From the NCBI RefSeq assembly GCF_014905095.1, contig NZ_CP041165.1, forward strand, positions 1,240,001-1,304,000: 64,000 nt of DNA. Reading direction: 5' to 3'. The stretch is from Sulfurimonas marina. Its GTDB lineage: Bacteria > Campylobacterota > Campylobacteria > Campylobacterales > Sulfurimonadaceae. Under the pieces are notes generated by a model. That model worked only from the letters and a program-made list of their open reading frames with translations, was not told where the DNA came from and ran no database searches. Of the stretch, positions 15,324 through 24,922 are shown one piece after another. Made by a program: the position numbers and the translations under genes. The first letter of the stretch is position 1. The number at the start of each line of letters is the position of its first letter.

Positions 15324-15899
15324 ATGGAGATATTTTTATATTTAACAGAGCCAGCTTGGACAGAAGCATGGATTGAAGGTGGGGAAATACCAATAAGCCT
15401 CGCAAGCTCATACTTGTCAGATTCCAGAGAAGGAATCATGACTCCAGATGAAAATTTAGTACATGAGTCGGCTGTGCCAATTCCCAGTCTTAAACAGCAT
15501 GGATACCATTTTGAAAATGTTAAAGGTTTAACTTTCACTGACAACTATTCAAATGGAATTCGCCTTCCAGATCTTTATAATGCCAATTACTATACCGAGG
15601 ATGGCCTTATCCTCTCATTCTGCAATCACTTTGATAAGATCACAGCTGGAAGACTTGGGAAAAGGGCATGTGTCAAGATTTTAAATCTAAAAAAAACACG
15701 AAGAAAAATAGACAAGCAACTAGGTTGTAAAGGAATAATGAAACCTTGTGAATACACCAATGATCATCAAAGAAATCACTTTTTAAAATCTAAAGAAGAT
15801 GAGTGGCAAGATGAGTTTCGTATCTTCTGGAAAACTCAAATGCCAAAGTGGGTCAAGATACCTCAAAATACGGCAAAATTAGTGTGGATGGCCGAGTAA
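15324..15899 (+). CDS. Unrecognised protein, 191 residues
   Basis: A soluble protein with no signal peptide or membrane segment. The N-terminal half includes YLTEPAWTEAWIEGGEIPIS, a short SDSREGIMTPDEN motif and LSFCNHFDK; the C-terminal half is basic (KILNLKKTRRKIDKQLG) and ends in an aromatic region (IFWKTQMPKWVKI). I do not recognise the family. It is a single gene between two terminator-like hairpins and has a GGA ribosome binding site six bases ahead of the ATG. The isolated position and compact size would suit an accessory or defence-related gene, but this is speculation. Confidence 0.6.
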   Translation: MEIFLYLTEPAWTEAWIEGGEIPISLASSYLSDSREGIMTPDENLVHESAVPIPSLKQHGYHFENVKGLTFTDNYSNGIRLPDLYNANYYTEDGLILSFCNHFDKITAGRLGKRACVKILNLKKTRRKIDKQLGCKGIMKPCEYTNDHQRNHFLKSKEDEWQDEFRIFWKTQMPKWVKIPQNTAKLVWMAE

Positions 15900-15921
15900 A
15901 CTATAACAAATAAGAGGAGAG

Positions 15922-15955
15922 GCAATCAAAAACCTACAAGCGGCTTTTTGATTGC
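15922..15955. terminator. Hairpin between the 191-residue gene and ygiQ
   Basis: An 11-bp perfect stem, GCAATCAAAAA / TTTTTGATTGC, with a 12-base loop, sits in the convergent region between a rightward gene and the leftward ygiQ. The symmetric A/T runs make it usable as a bidirectional terminator; no long T-run follows outside the stem. Confidence 0.6.
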
Positions 15956-16019
15956 TCATTTTAAACATTGTCTAAGACGCTATGCATCTGTTCCTTATGG
16001 GCACTTAAATATCTAAAAC

Positions 16020-17804
16020 TTAAGAAGCAAACCCCGATCTAAAGTTATCTTTTTTAACAACGATCTCTTTTTGCTTCTCTTTTCTTTTTGTATCTTTTTC
16101 CACAAAGATCTTTTTACGAGTTACTGGATCCATTTCCGTGTAGTACATTACAGCTGAGTATGTTCCAGGCGTCGGTGTAAATACCTGTGCTTGTTCTGGG
16201 TTCATCTGCAACTCATCTGTCGTAAAACGTTTTAACTCATGCATATCTTTTTCTGTACAACCAGGGTGTGCTGCGATGAGGTAGTACGTTAAGAACTGCT
16301 TCTTCCCCTCTTCCGCATTCAGCTTGTCATACATCTTTTTAAAGTCGATCAGCTCTTGCTTACCAGGTTTTCCCATAAGTTCAAGTACACGTTGTTGTGT
16401 ATGCTCAGGGGCAACTTTCATCTGACCTGAGATATGGTGTTTTACCATCTCTTTTAGGTAAGAATATCCGTGTTTTTTGTCTGCATTGATAAGATCATAT
16501 CTAACACCAGAAGCTACGAACGCTTTTCTTACACCCTCAACCTCTCTTACCTGACGTAAAAGATTGATGTTTCTGCTGTGATCCACTTTCATAGAGCTAC
16601 ACAGGTGGTTTGCATCTACACATCTTTGGTGTGCACACGTTCCAAGTTTGAGTTTTTTATTACACTCATACCCATACATATTTGCCGTCGGACCACCTAC
16701 GTCTGAGATAATTCCCTTGTAGTCTTTGTACTTGTTAAAATCTTTTGCTTCACCGAGGATGCTCTCTTCTGAACGGGTTCTAATCGTACGCCCCTGATGC
16801 ACACCGATCGCACAGAAGTTACACTCACCCCAACAACCGTGATGGGTCATGATCGAGAACTTGATAGTCTCCAAACATTTTACTTTTCCATCTTTTCTAT
16901 GGTACGGGTGGAGTTCTCTTGTAAACGGAAGCTTCGAGTTTGCATCCATCTCCTCTTCGTTTAAGTAGTCACACGGAGGGGTTTGGATCAGGTATCTGCC
17001 GTCAACCTCTTCACAGAGACCGTTTGCAGAGATCGGATCGTTATTGTCGTAAAAGATATCGAACATATCTATGTACTTCTCTTTGTTATCGAGACAATCT
17101 TGGTGTGAAGGGAGTTGAATATACTCATGCACAGGCTCTTTAGAGATGTAACAAATTCCCCGTATATCTCTATAGTCACGTCCCTCATCGATCGCACGAG
17201 TAAGCTGCTCTAGAGCTATCTCACCCATACCGTAGATCATCACATCCGCTTTTGAATCAAATAAAATAGGCTTTTTTAGTTTATTTTGCCAGTAATCGTA
17301 GTGGGTAATACGGCGAAGTGAAGCTTCGATCCCGCCAAGTACGATAGGTACTGTATTTTTAAAATAGCGTCTGATTAAGTTAGTATATACAAGTGTCGCA
17401 CGATCGGGACGCTTGTTATTTACACCGCCGGGTGTATAGTCGTCTGAGTTACGGAATTTTTTAGTTGCGGTATAGTTTGAAACCATAGAGTCAACGCTTC
17501 CGCCGCTTACTCCCCAGTACAGACGTGGCTCTCCCAAACGTTTAATATCTACATCGCTTTTAACATCTGGCTGACCTATCATACCTACGCGGTAACCCAT
17601 ACGCTCTAGCATACGCCCAACCATTGCCACACCAATAAACGGCGAGTCTATATAGGCATCACCGCTTACCAAGATTACATCACACTGATCCCAACCGCGA
17701 GCCTCCATTTCAGCTCTTGTTGTCGGTAAAAAGTCTTTCTCTTTGAATGTTACTGTGTCTCTGTTTTGATTGTGTTGGTTGCGGTTTTTATTACGTCTGC
17801 TCAA
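16020..17804 (-). CDS. ygiQ: YgiQ family radical SAM protein
   Basis: A 594-residue protein with the YgiQ N-terminal domain (FLPTTRAEMEARGWDQCDVI, then VSGDAYIDSPFIGVAMVGR) and a radical SAM core whose cluster-binding motif reads CWGECNFCAIG (Cys-x3-Cys-x2-Cys). Other YgiQ hallmarks are VLGGIEASLRRITHYDYW and FTPTPGTYSAVMYYTEMDP. The reaction is unknown in the family. The start appears to be a TTG at 17804: the conserved N terminus requires sequence upstream of the first internal ATG and no in-frame ATG lies further up. No obvious ribosome binding site is seen. It appears to be a single-gene unit. Confidence 0.92.
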   Translation of the reverse strand: MSRRNKNRNQHNQNRDTVTFKEKDFLPTTRAEMEARGWDQCDVILVSGDAYIDSPFIGVAMVGRMLERMGYRVGMIGQPDVKSDVDIKRLGEPRLYWGVSGGSVDSMVSNYTATKKFRNSDDYTPGGVNNKRPDRATLVYTNLIRRYFKNTVPIVLGGIEASLRRITHYDYWQNKLKKPILFDSKADVMIYGMGEIALEQLTRAIDEGRDYRDIRGICYISKEPVHEYIQLPSHQDCLDNKEKYIDMFDIFYDNNDPISANGLCEEVDGRYLIQTPPCDYLNEEEMDANSKLPFTRELHPYHRKDGKVKCLETIKFSIMTHHGCWGECNFCAIGVHQGRTIRTRSEESILGEAKDFNKYKDYKGIISDVGGPTANMYGYECNKKLKLGTCAHQRCVDANHLCSSMKVDHSRNINLLRQVREVEGVRKAFVASGVRYDLINADKKHGYSYLKEMVKHHISGQMKVAPEHTQQRVLELMGKPGKQELIDFKKMYDKLNAEEGKKQFLTYYLIAAHPGCTEKDMHELKRFTTDELQMNPEQAQVFTPTPGTYSAVMYYTEMDPVTRKKIFVEKDTKRKEKQKEIVVKKDNFRSGFAS

Positions 17805-17895
17805 TTTTATACCCGGATATATAATTTTTTTGTATCATACATTGTCAATGCTTTAATTATTGCATTATTCTTTGGTTAATTTGAACAAGTCAGCT

Positions 17896-19674
17896 TTACA
17901 CTACTATCTCAATAGTCTGCTTGTTTTGGATACTTTTGTATATAGCATCTTTGAGCTTATCAAAAAGTGTTTCAATGCTATCTGTTTCACTAAGTTCCGT
18001 AACACCAAAGTTGTATTTAATATCTCCATCAAGCACTTCTACAAACTCTTCTGCGATTTTTTGGGCTAAACGATGTGCACCGCCCAGCGAAGTATTACTT
18101 GCTAAAACTATAAAATGCCCCTCTTCCACTTTTCCAAAGTAGTCATTCTGACGAATACCTTTTTGAATAATTTCACCTGCTCTTTGGAGAAAAGCTCTCT
18201 GCTGTTGTTCAGAAATGGCAGAAAAATCAAATTTCAACCCTATAACAGATAATTCAACTTTATAGCGCTGTACACGTGCTATTTCACGTGAAAGTACATC
18301 TTCAATAAAGATACGGTTGTAGGCTTGAGAGATAGGATCTTTTTCAAGCACTTCAACTAGATCTTTAGAGAGTTCAGAGATCTTAGTATCTTTTGTCCCA
18401 TTCGTTGAGGAGTCGCTTTCATAAAGTTTTGCATATCTTTTGATATGAAACATCAAACTAAAAGTATAAAGAAAAGTACTAATAAGTACATTCCCGATAA
18501 CCACAGCGGTAAAAAGGTCATAATATACAAAATCTTTTGGCAAAGAGTGCACCATAATGATCGCCAGTGCACCTTTCATCCCTGAGAGTGTAAGTGCATA
18601 TGTCCAATAAAAAGGGAGCTTGGAACTAATTACCAGAACACTCAGACTTCCAAAACGGATCACAGTTGTGATGAGAAACACAACAACAATTTCATAGATA
18701 TAATGACTTAATAATGACAAATCTATAATATTTGCGATTACAACAAACACAACTGCATTGGCAAAGATTCCCAGAAACATCGCCTCTTTTTTATATTCAC
18801 GGAACTCATGTTTAGTAATAGCAGGAATGTTTTTCAACAGATCGATAAAGGCATCGTAAGTTTTTACCGTATTTGAAAATTCAAAAGTTTTAGGATGGAG
18901 CCTGTTTTCACGCTCCACCAACATTTTAAATACTATTACCGAAACTACAATAGATAAGATTCCTGCAATGTGGAAATGTTCAGCTAATAAAAAAGAACTT
19001 ATCACGATCAGATAGATAACAAGGAACTGATCAAAAGGGTTACGCAACATCTTCAGGGCTAAAAAACCAAACAATGCACTGACACCACCTATCAAACTTG
19101 AAAGCACTAAAACTTTTAAGACTGTAAAATTGATAGAGAGAACATCAACCGAACTCCCCTGTAAAAGAGGCAAGGCTACGAAGTAGTAAAGGATCAAGGC
19201 TGTCACGTCATTAAAAAGAGATTCTGATTCCGCATAGATCTTCAGACGCTGCGGCAGAGTAAACCTAGACATAATTGCACTTACCGTAATTGCATCTGTA
19301 GCCATTAGCATTGCATAAAGTGCCACAAGCATCCCGATGGTAAATCCATACTCAGGCAAGAGATATGGCGTCACAAAAACCGCAATAGCTATGGAGACAA
19401 CAACAGACACTACTGCAAGATAAAATATCTCTTTTGCGTAGTTTTTCAGCTCTTTTACCGATATGTTTAAAATATCAGGAAGCAAGATAACGGGGAGCAT
19501 CAGATAAAGGACCTCATTAAACTCCTGCTTGCTGATAGAAAAAAGTTGAGGAAAATAGAGAGAAAGGAGAAAGGCATAAAAAATAGTTGCTAAAGTAGCG
19601 GGGATTTTTGTCATCTCTTCAGTCAAACGGGAAAGTAATATTATCAACAATAAAATTGTAATCAGTAAAAGCAT
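17896..19674 (-). CDS. Na+/H+ antiporter (CPA1-type) fused to a degenerate GGDEF domain
   Basis: About 592 residues. The first 420 form a 12-13-helix cation:proton antiporter of the CPA1/NhaP type, with an Asp-containing helix (LMATDAITVSAIMSR) and ESLFNDVTALILYY, which matches the family ion-binding ESxxND segment. Residues about 445-594 form a GGDEF-fold domain (LEKDPISQAYNRIFIEDVLS onward). Its active site reads EEGHF instead of GG[DE]EF, so cyclase activity is lost, but the RxxD inhibitory-site motif (RQND) is kept. The product may be an antiporter controlled by c-di-GMP. An in-frame GTG lies at 19680; the ATG at 19674 with GGGGTG upstream is preferred. Numbers above count from the GTG. 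Confidence 0.85.
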   Translation of the reverse strand: MLLLITILLLIILLSRLTEEMTKIPATLATIFYAFLLSLYFPQLFSISKQEFNEVLYLMLPVILLPDILNISVKELKNYAKEIFYLAVVSVVVSIAIAVFVTPYLLPEYGFTIGMLVALYAMLMATDAITVSAIMSRFTLPQRLKIYAESESLFNDVTALILYYFVALPLLQGSSVDVLSINFTVLKVLVLSSLIGGVSALFGFLALKMLRNPFDQFLVIYLIVISSFLLAEHFHIAGILSIVVSVIVFKMLVERENRLHPKTFEFSNTVKTYDAFIDLLKNIPAITKHEFREYKKEAMFLGIFANAVVFVVIANIIDLSLLSHYIYEIVVVFLITTVIRFGSLSVLVISSKLPFYWTYALTLSGMKGALAIIMVHSLPKDFVYYDLFTAVVIGNVLISTFLYTFSLMFHIKRYAKLYESDSSTNGTKDTKISELSKDLVEVLEKDPISQAYNRIFIEDVLSREIARVQRYKVELSVIGLKFDFSAISEQQQRAFLQRAGEIIQKGIRQNDYFGKVEEGHFIVLASNTSLGGAHRLAQKIAEEFVEVLDGDIKYNFGVTELSETDSIETLFDKLKDAIYKSIQNKQTIEIVV

Positions 19675-19773
19675 TCTCACCCCACTTGCTTAGTTTTGCT
19701 ACTTAATAATACTACAAACCGTCTAAAAGCTCTTTAAAATCTCATTTATGGTTCCATGAATATAATTTTTTTG

Positions 19774-19779
19774 TATAAT
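19774..19779 (+). promoter_or_regulatory. -10 box of the acyl-CoA ligase gene
   Basis: TATAAT preceded by TTTTTTG forms the extended -10 type common in this phylum. It lies 27 bases ahead of the ATG at 19807, within a 126-bp divergent region shared with the antiporter gene. Confidence 0.6.
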
Positions 19780-19806
19780 ACTTGAAAATATGTACAAAGA
19801 ATAAAA

Positions 19807-21477
19807 ATGAATTATCCTTATGAAAACTTAGAAAATTTTACACTTAAAGCACTGCTTGATCGCTCAACTACACTTTTCGGGCAAAAAGATGTACTCTCAT
19901 TTGTAGGAAAACAGCCGTTAAAATATCGTGAACTTGATGAAAAAGTCAAAGCGATGGTAGAGCTGTTAAGTGAAAGAGGGATCACAAAAGGTGATAAAGT
20001 AGCACTCCTTAGTGAAAATATGCCAAACTGGGCTGTTGCCTATCTTGCTATTACATATTTCGGAGCTATTGTAGTTCCTATTTTACCCGACTTTAACCCT
20101 TCAGATGTCCATCATATCATCAGACACTCTGAGGCCAAAGCTGTTTTTGTATCCGAAAAACATCTTCAGACGATCGAAGATCTTGGAAACTCTGAAATAA
20201 AGTTTGTTATAGAGCTCGATACTCTAAAACTTGTAGATCATCTCACAAACCATTCTTACATGGAGTTGATAAAACAAAAGTTTTCTCCAAAAAAAGAGTT
20301 GCCTAAACCGGATGAAGACTCTCTTGCTGCCATTCTTTACACTTCAGGGACGACAGGACATTCAAAAGGGGTAATGCTTACACATAAAAACTTAGTTACA
20401 AATGCACTTACTTCATATAAAAATATTGAGATCACACCTGATGATATCTTTTTATCTATCTTACCTTTGGCACACACATTTGAGTGTACGGTTGGAATGC
20501 TAATCCCTATGGTTCACGGGTCAAGCGTAGTTTATATTGATAAAACACCTACTCCGACAGTGCTCTTAAAAGCTTTTGAAGTAGTCCGCCCGACAATGAT
20601 ACTCTCTGTACCGCTGATCATTGAGAAGATATTTAAAAATAAAATTCTTGCAAAATTCCACCACTCTTTTGTTCTGAAACATATCTATAAAGTTCCATTT
20701 ATGCGTAAAAAACTGCATAAACTAGCAGGGAAAAAACTGCTGGAGACTTTTGGTGGAAGACTAAGAATGTTTGCAGTAGGAGGGGCACCTCTTGCAGGTT
20801 ATGTAGAACAGTTTCTAATAGACTCCGACTTTCCTTACCTTGTGGGATACGGTCTTACAGAAACAGCACCACTTCTTGCCGGAACTAGAATGGGGATGGA
20901 GCATAAAATAGGTTCTACAGGTCTTGCAATGCCGGGTATCGAGATTAAAATTAAAAACCCTCACCCGTTTGACGGCGAAGGGGAAATTGTCGCGAAATCG
21001 CCTAGCGTTATGTTGGGATACTATAAAGATGAAGAGAAAACAAAAGAGGTTTTTGATGAGGATGGCTATTTTCTCACAGGTGATCTTGGCTATATAGATG
21101 AAGATGGTTACATTTTTATAAGCGGTAGAAGTAAAAATATGATTCTGGGCCCTAGCGGAGAGAACATTTACCCTGAACAGATCGAATCGATTATTAATCA
21201 GAATGAAGCGGTTTTAGATGCACTTGTTATGCAGCAGGACGGAAAACTAGTGGCACGTATTCATCTTGATTATGAGTTAATCGATAAAATGTTTGAAGCA
21301 AACCATACACCAGATGATGTTGTCAAACAAAAGATTACAGAGTATTTGGAAAATATGAGAGTTGAAGTAAATACGCAAATGGCATCATTTTCTAAGATTA
21401 CAAAATTTATTGAGCAGATTGAGCCGTTTGTAAAAACTCCTACGAAGAAGATAAAACGCTACCTCTATACAGCGTAA
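19807..21477 (+). CDS. Long-chain fatty acid-CoA ligase / AMP-dependent acyl ligase
   Basis: A 556-residue adenylate-forming enzyme. The P-loop-like motif LYTSGTTGHSKGVMLTH, the motif GYGLTETAPLL and the late YFLTGDLGYIDEDGYIFISG with downstream SGENIYPEQIE are intact, so it should activate a carboxylic acid to an acyl-AMP and then to acyl-CoA or acyl-ACP. The general pattern fits FadD-like fatty acid ligases. A basic C-terminal end (TPTKKIKRYLY) carries the catalytic Lys region. It is transcribed alone or with the diguanylate cyclase 65 bp downstream, which has its own TATAAT. Confidence 0.85.
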   Translation: MNYPYENLENFTLKALLDRSTTLFGQKDVLSFVGKQPLKYRELDEKVKAMVELLSERGITKGDKVALLSENMPNWAVAYLAITYFGAIVVPILPDFNPSDVHHIIRHSEAKAVFVSEKHLQTIEDLGNSEIKFVIELDTLKLVDHLTNHSYMELIKQKFSPKKELPKPDEDSLAAILYTSGTTGHSKGVMLTHKNLVTNALTSYKNIEITPDDIFLSILPLAHTFECTVGMLIPMVHGSSVVYIDKTPTPTVLLKAFEVVRPTMILSVPLIIEKIFKNKILAKFHHSFVLKHIYKVPFMRKKLHKLAGKKLLETFGGRLRMFAVGGAPLAGYVEQFLIDSDFPYLVGYGLTETAPLLAGTRMGMEHKIGSTGLAMPGIEIKIKNPHPFDGEGEIVAKSPSVMLGYYKDEEKTKEVFDEDGYFLTGDLGYIDEDGYIFISGRSKNMILGPSGENIYPEQIESIINQNEAVLDALVMQQDGKLVARIHLDYELIDKMFEANHTPDDVVKQKITEYLENMRVEVNTQMASFSKITKFIEQIEPFVKTPTKKIKRYLYTA

Positions 21478-21499
21478 TCTACTCGTATTTGGAAAATGC

Positions 21500-21505
21500 T
21501 ATAAT
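21500..21505 (+). promoter_or_regulatory. -10 box of the diguanylate cyclase gene
   Basis: TATAAT at 21500-21505 within the 65-bp gap ahead of the cyclase gene, 37 bases from its ATG. No convincing -35 box is visible, as usual for this phylum. Confidence 0.5.
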
Positions 21506-21542
21506 GAAGCAGAATTAATAACAGAGGATTGGTACAATTCCA

Positions 21543-22529
21543 ATGACTGAACATCATTTTGATAACGAAGCAATCGTAGAGGGTGAATTACAACTCTTTA
21601 GAACGCTTTGGCATACTTCAAACGACAATCTTTTCATTGTACGACGAGATACAAATGGGGAGTATATCAGTGAAAAGAGCAACCGATCTTTAGAGCAAAC
21701 ATTTCACCTTCTTCCTAATCAAATGGATGGAATAGCGCTTAAAGAGATTCTAGACGAAACGACCTACAAAAAGATTATAGATCGTTATGACGAGTGTATT
21801 AAAAAAAACAAGCCTGTAACTTATGAAGAGAAACATCTCATAGATGAAAGTGGCGAGAGGTTTTGGATAACTACTATATTACCGGTTACCGATCAGGAAA
21901 GTGGAATTATTAGAATTCTTGGAGTATCAAGAGAGATCACACCTATTCGAAAGGCTGAACAAACACTCCAAGAGCTTAATGAAAAACTAGAACAAAAAGT
22001 GATAGAACGAACAAAAGAGCTGACTATAGCATTACAGCAGATGGAAAAACTCTCTATTACAGATAAGTTAACCAATCTGTACAACCGTTATAAAATTGAA
22101 GAGGTTCTCAATAGTGAAATTCATCGAGCTCAGCGATACGATACACATTTCGGTCTTCTCATGCTCGACATAGATAAGTTCAAAAACATCAATGACAACT
22201 ACGGACATATCCAGGGTGATAAGATTTTACAAGAGTTCTCAAATATTCTTAAAAACTATATCAGAGAGAGTGATAGTGTCGGCAGATGGGGTGGTGAAGA
22301 GTTCTTAGTCATAACTCCGATCTCTTCTCAAGAGGCAATTATAACGTTTGCTGATAGACTTCGTAAGGTGATTGAGGAACATAATTTTGATACAGTAGGC
22401 AATATTACCGTTAGTATCGGGGCAACGATTTATCAAAAAGGGAGTACTATAGAGAGTTTAATTGCAAAAGCTGATAATGGACTCTATGCTTCCAAAAACA
22501 ATGGAAGAAACAGTGTCCATTACCAATAA
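21543..22529 (+). CDS. PAS-domain diguanylate cyclase (GGDEF)
   Basis: A 328-residue protein with an N-terminal PAS domain (about residues 15-130, ending in a PAC-like WITTILPVTDQESGIIRILG), a short coiled linker (LEQKVIERTKELTIALQQME) and a C-terminal GGDEF domain (about 165-328). The active site RWGGEEF is intact and the RxxD inhibitory site (RESD) is present, so it should make c-di-GMP from two GTP under feedback control. No membrane segment is seen, so it senses a cytoplasmic cue through PAS. It is a possible source of c-di-GMP for the antiporter fusion nearby; that link is inference. Confidence 0.9.
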   Translation: MTEHHFDNEAIVEGELQLFRTLWHTSNDNLFIVRRDTNGEYISEKSNRSLEQTFHLLPNQMDGIALKEILDETTYKKIIDRYDECIKKNKPVTYEEKHLIDESGERFWITTILPVTDQESGIIRILGVSREITPIRKAEQTLQELNEKLEQKVIERTKELTIALQQMEKLSITDKLTNLYNRYKIEEVLNSEIHRAQRYDTHFGLLMLDIDKFKNINDNYGHIQGDKILQEFSNILKNYIRESDSVGRWGGEEFLVITPISSQEAIITFADRLRKVIEEHNFDTVGNITVSIGATIYQKGSTIESLIAKADNGLYASKNNGRNSVHYQ

Positions 22530-22538
22530 TATTTTAAA

Positions 22539-23468
22539 TTATTTAAATTGAGGTTGTACGAAAGGTACTACTTGTTTTTTACGGCTAAGAACACCCTCTA
22601 ACCAAGCTTTGTTGTTTTCAAGTTTTACATCAAATGCAGCTTCGATTTTAGAAGCATCATCAGATACTACGAAAAGTTTTGAACCCTCTTTGATAATATC
22701 AGTTAAAAGAATTAAAACAGTGTGTAGGCCACCCTCTTCTTTCATCTTTTGCATATCTTCCATGATTTCATCTTCACGTGGTTCAAGTACAGAGATATCT
22801 ACCATCTCTAATTGACCGATACCAACTTTAGTACCATTCATATCGAACTCTTTGTAGTCACGTGTATTTAAGTTACGAGCAGATGCACCGTCAACTGCAG
22901 ATTTTGCAATGAACATATCCATAGCCATTTTTTTGTAGTCTTCAACACCACAAATTTCACTTAACTCTTTTACAGCTTTTGTGTCAACTTTTGTACAAGT
23001 CGGTGAACGGAAAATTACAGTATCGCTTAAAATAGCAAGCATCATCATCCCTGCGATATCTTTTGGTGGTACTACACCGTAAGATTTATACATCTCATAA
23101 ATTACCGTATTTGAACAACCGATTGGTCTGATCCAAGCTTCTAGTGGAGCATCAGTAATAAGATCACCTAGTTTATGGTGGTCTGCAATACCCACGATTG
23201 TAGCTTCATCAATATCGTCTTGAAAATGAGGCTTATCTGTTGAGTCAATAATAAATACTTTCTCACCAGCTACAGAAGTTTTTAACATAGGAACTTTGTC
23301 TGCATAACCGAATGTGTCTAAAATAAACTGTGTTTCAGCAGAAATATCACCTTGACGTGCCGGGATATATTCTTCATCTTCTACTTGATTTTTTAAGTAT
23401 GATAGTGAAATTGCACCTACAATAGAGTCACTATCTGGATTTTTGTGTCCAAATGCATATACTGACAT
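22539..23468 (-). CDS. ppaC: Manganese-dependent inorganic pyrophosphatase (family II)
   Basis: A 309-residue DHH-type phosphoesterase. The N-terminal metal motif FGHKNPDSDSI, the DHH motif (GIADHHKLGD) and the C-terminal SRKKQVVP substrate-binding motif are present. Length matches family II pyrophosphatases, which cleave PPi to two phosphates in the cytoplasm. It lies 27 bp downstream of the degenerate histidine kinase gene and probably shares the transcript that begins at or near uvrA. It converges on the cyclase gene with nine bases between the stops. Confidence 0.93.
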   Translation of the reverse strand: MSVYAFGHKNPDSDSIVGAISLSYLKNQVEDEEYIPARQGDISAETQFILDTFGYADKVPMLKTSVAGEKVFIIDSTDKPHFQDDIDEATIVGIADHHKLGDLITDAPLEAWIRPIGCSNTVIYEMYKSYGVVPPKDIAGMMMLAILSDTVIFRSPTCTKVDTKAVKELSEICGVEDYKKMAMDMFIAKSAVDGASARNLNTRDYKEFDMNGTKVGIGQLEMVDISVLEPREDEIMEDMQKMKEEGGLHTVLILLTDIIKEGSKLFVVSDDASKIEAAFDVKLENNKAWLEGVLSRKKQVVPFVQPQFK

Positions 23469-23495
23469 AATTCTAGCCTTTAAATTTTTTTCGAA

Positions 23496-24920
23496 TTATA
23501 CACTATTCTTTAACAAATCCGGAAAATTTAATACTTTTAAAGAGATTTTGAAAAGTTCACGTTTTGAAAGCGGTTTTTTCAAGTGTCCTACAACTCTTGC
23601 TCCATTTTCACTGATGTGTGCATCTTTAACACTTGAATGGGTCAATGTTACAACAGGTGCATCACTGATTTTTGCGAGTACTTTTGAGATTGCATTTTCA
23701 TCACTTGTAAGCACTTCTATATCTATAAGTATCATATCAAACTTGGAGCGCTTGAGCTCTTCAATAGCATCTCTTGGAGTTTCAAAGTGCAGCACTCGCA
23801 CATGACTCTCTAAAAATGACTCCATAATAACCTGTGCACTATCATGATCACTATCAATAACTAAAATGTTTGCACCATCTGGTGATATTTGCGCAAAATT
23901 TATCTCTAGATCGTGATTCTCATGTTCTGCACTTGGAAGTACAACTTCTATATCATTAAGAGACAAGATAAATGTAGCACCTTTACCATACTCACTGTAA
24001 AATGTAAGATCCCCGTTCATCAATTGAGCAATTTTTTTATTGAGTGATAATCCCAAACCGTCAGCTTCAAACATCTCAAATATTTTTGGCTGATCCTCTT
24101 TTTTTATCCCTGTACCGCTGTCTTCTACAATCACTTGAAGATTGATAGTATTATGAGCAATATTAGCTCCGTTAGGTTTTACATAAACATTAACGTTGCC
24201 ATCTTTTGTAGCACGGATACTGTTACTTACAAGATTATCAACGATCAACTTTATTTTACTTGCATCAAAGATTAATGATTCGGGAAGAGTTTTATCTATA
24301 TCGAGCGTTAACTTTATCTTTTTCTTAGCAGCACTGTTTTTATAACTATCTACAATAGTATTGAATAAGAAAGAGAGTTCAACCGCATTTTCATTGATAT
24401 CGTAACTTCCTGCATCGATCTTTGAAAGAGCCATCATACTTTCTATCAATTCCAATAGCTGATTGCCCGATGTTAAAATATCTTTTGCGTGGGAGTTAAG
24501 CTTTTCGTTTTGCAGGTCTTTAGCTAGGATCGTAGCGTATGCGATAATAGTTTTTACAGGAGATTTCAGATCATCTTTTACTTTTGAAAGGAAATCGTAT
24601 TTTACTTTTACCGCCTCTTGAGCAATCTCCTTGGCATTTTCAACTTTATCTCGTTGTCTCTCCAGTTCATTTTCCAAGTGTTCAATCTTTTTCAGCTGTT
24701 CAGAGATAAGGCTTGTTTCCATCCCCTGATACGATTTTTTTGACTGATACTCTTTTTTTAGGTGATTATCTTCATAGTGTAAACTAACTATCTCACCTTT
24801 TAAACGCTCTATCTCTTTATCTTTCTTAGAGGTACTATGTAAAAAAACAAGAACAATAATCCCGCTAAATATGATAAAAACGGCTAATATTATTACAATA
24901 GGAAGATCAATATCTATCAA
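23496..24920 (-). CDS. Degenerate hybrid histidine kinase lacking the phospho-acceptor His
   Basis: A 474-residue protein: N-terminal membrane helix (residues 7-27), coiled coil (about 33-105), HisKA-like dimerisation domain (105-170), HATPase domain (215-325) and C-terminal receiver (350-465). In the H-box the usual FLxxxSHExRTP reads FLSKVKDDLKSP, placing Asp116 at the histidine position. The HATPase keeps the N-box Asn and DSGTGI, but the ATP lid before DGLGLSL is shortened. The receiver keeps Asp356, Asp400, Thr427 and Lys449, though the second acidic residue is Ser357. The start is a TTG with GGAG seven bases ahead, overlapping the end of the HD-GYP gene region. Probably a non-kinase scaffold or sensor, inferred from the missing residue. 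Confidence 0.85.
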   Translation of the reverse strand: MIDIDLPIVIILAVFIIFSGIIVLVFLHSTSKKDKEIERLKGEIVSLHYEDNHLKKEYQSKKSYQGMETSLISEQLKKIEHLENELERQRDKVENAKEIAQEAVKVKYDFLSKVKDDLKSPVKTIIAYATILAKDLQNEKLNSHAKDILTSGNQLLELIESMMALSKIDAGSYDINENAVELSFLFNTIVDSYKNSAAKKKIKLTLDIDKTLPESLIFDASKIKLIVDNLVSNSIRATKDGNVNVYVKPNGANIAHNTINLQVIVEDSGTGIKKEDQPKIFEMFEADGLGLSLNKKIAQLMNGDLTFYSEYGKGATFILSLNDIEVVLPSAEHENHDLEINFAQISPDGANILVIDSDHDSAQVIMESFLESHVRVLHFETPRDAIEELKRSKFDMILIDIEVLTSDENAISKVLAKISDAPVVTLTHSSVKDAHISENGARVVGHLKKPLSKRELFKISLKVLNFPDLLKNSV

Positions 24921-24922
24921 GT

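Noticed and set aside
22526-22550. AT-only inverted repeat between the cyclase and pyrophosphatase genes
   Set aside because: A six-pair A/T stem is too weak to call a terminator.
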